This document shows, one piece after another, positions 22,610 to 23,407 of a stretch of 23,407 nt of DNA. The stretch comes from UBA1479 sp964012715. GTDB taxonomy: Bacteria > Pseudomonadota > Alphaproteobacteria > Rhodospirillales > Casp-alpha2. The stretch lies in the NCBI GenBank assembly GCA_964012715.1, contig CAXGUG010000061.1:1-23407 (forward strand), given 5' to 3'. Below the pieces are notes generated by a model, which made no database searches, was not told where the DNA came from, and saw nothing but the letters and a program-made list of their open reading frames with translations. The number at the start of each line of letters is the position of its first letter. Within the stretch, counting starts at the first letter, position 1. The translations under genes and the position numbers were made by a program.

Positions 22610-23248
22610 ATGTCCGGAACCAACGAAATCAGCTACGAACTGTTCAAGCCTTTCGGCCCGTTCATTGGCGACTTCACGATCCCAAAGGGCGTCGTCGACA
22701 AACTGAACGCGTTCGCAGATGGCGTCGCGGCCAATCCGCAGCGCTTTAAGGAACTGGACCTAGGGAATCACCTTGCCGGTGAAGTGGCGCAAGAGTTCAT
22801 GGTCCCGCCCGAAGTCCTGCAAGGCGACGTGGCGCAGTTTCTGATGAACGTCACCGCGACCTACGTTCAGGGCGCGACCGGCAAACAAATCACCTCGTTC
22901 AAGCTGTTGAACTGTTGGATCGTTCGGTCCTTCGCCGGGGATTTTAACCCGCCGCATAACCACCGCGGGCATGTCTCCGGGGCTGGTTACTTGATGGTTC
23001 CCCCGCAGATCGGATCGGAAGAAGGATCGCGCAAGCACATGCGGTCGTCCGGCTTCATCAATTTCACCCACGGGGTACAACAGTTCGGCAGCCAAGGGCA
23101 CATCGCCCTGGAGCCGCAACAGGGGCACATGTTCCTGTTCCCCCATTACCTGAACCATTCAGTGAACCCGTTCACCGGCCCCGGCGAACGCCGTTCCTTT
23201 TCGTTCAACGCGCAAGTCGACGATCAGATTTTTGATGTCTACAGCTGA
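22610..23248 (+). CDS. 2OG-Fe(II) oxygenase family protein (TIGR02466/PF13759-like)
   Basis: A 212-residue protein resembling the 2-oxoglutarate/iron oxygenase group often annotated only as a conserved hypothetical protein. The iron-site segment is PPHNHRGHVSGAGYL (114-128, with H116 and H118), and the C-terminal part has FPHYLNHSVNPF (177-188, with H183) followed by GERRSFSFN (192-200), where Arg would bind 2-oxoglutarate. This order matches the jelly-roll fold. Substrate and product are unknown. The ATG at 22610 has no strong ribosome-binding site. It is divergent from padR across the candidate operator, and its stop is three bases from the LysR gene end. Confidence 0.8.
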   Translation: MSGTNEISYELFKPFGPFIGDFTIPKGVVDKLNAFADGVAANPQRFKELDLGNHLAGEVAQEFMVPPEVLQGDVAQFLMNVTATYVQGATGKQITSFKLLNCWIVRSFAGDFNPPHNHRGHVSGAGYLMVPPQIGSEEGSRKHMRSSGFINFTHGVQQFGSQGHIALEPQQGHMFLFPHYLNHSVNPFTGPGERRSFSFNAQVDDQIFDVYS

Positions 23249-23251
23249 CGC

Positions 23252-23407
23252 CTAGCCCGCCATATCCTGCCACGGCGGGTTCTTGACGAACCGTTCCACC
23301 AGCCAATCGATGAACGCCCGCACCTTCGGGGCCTGATGCCGCCCGGGCGGGTAGACCGCGAATACGCTGCGCCCTTCCTCCGTCTCGTATTCCTGCAGCA
23401 CGGGGAT
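23252..23407 (-). CDS. C-terminal end of a LysR-family regulator (partial)
   Basis: The last 51 codons and the TAG of a minus-strand gene that continues beyond the window. The peptide includes SVFAVYPPGRHQAPKVRAF and IDWLVERFVKNPPW, the standard C-terminal end of the LysR substrate-binding domain (VYP, R-x-x-x-PKVRAFIDWL). The regulated target cannot be seen because the DNA-binding part and neighbours lie outside. Its end converges on the oxygenase gene with a three-base gap. Confidence 0.88.
   Translation of the reverse strand: MPVLQEYETEEGRSVFAVYPPGRHQAPKVRAFIDWLVERFVKNPPWQDMAG

Overview
This 23.4 kb window looks like ordinary chromosome of a GC-rich alphaproteobacterium, most likely Rhodospirillales-like. 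The evidence is the dimeric 406-residue NADP isocitrate dehydrogenase, the short alphaproteobacterial-type Psd followed by PssA, a cytochrome c'/c-556 gene facing a cytochrome b561 gene, and uniformly strong GC3 codon bias. I see no tRNA, rRNA, CRISPR array, insertion sequence or prophage, and no intergenic gap above about 260 bp. The genus assignment is inference.

Layout. 93-1993 (+): two exported beta-propeller proteins, a phytase-like esterase and a six-repeat NHL protein, in one operon. 2001-6200 (-): rpmB with a clear promoter and intrinsic terminator, then two abutting GNAT acetyltransferases, an exported TPR protein and a fused HdrC/HdrB-like iron-sulfur protein. 6457-10608 (+): a tight biotin operon bioB-bioA-bioF-bioD. 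10671-12603 (-): icd and a LOG-family phosphoribohydrolase. 12773-15779: cytochrome c'/c-556 (+), cytochrome b561 (-), a LysM/Ig-like envelope protein (+) and an unrecognised protein (-). 15958-17526 (+): psd-pssA, the two-step route to phosphatidylethanolamine. 17536-22429 (-): a PadR-regulated RND efflux operon (padR, adaptor, permease). 22610-23248 (+): a 2OG-Fe(II) oxygenase family protein. 23252-23407 (-): the C-terminal end of a LysR regulator running off the window.

Points that stand out. bioD has no ATG, GTG or TTG that would include its P-loop; the only well-placed start is an ATT seven bases after a good Shine-Dalgarno sequence inside the end of bioF. The HdrD-like protein keeps one complete CCG cysteine motif, but its whole second half has no cysteine at all, and its second ferredoxin motif is non-canonical. 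A perfect 7-5-7 inverted repeat overlaps the predicted padR promoter. The bioB leader holds two overlapping perfect 13-bp palindromes. Four convergent gene pairs end 3-22 bp apart. I did not find a clearly new multi-gene system; the best leads are the HdrD-like protein and the bioD start.
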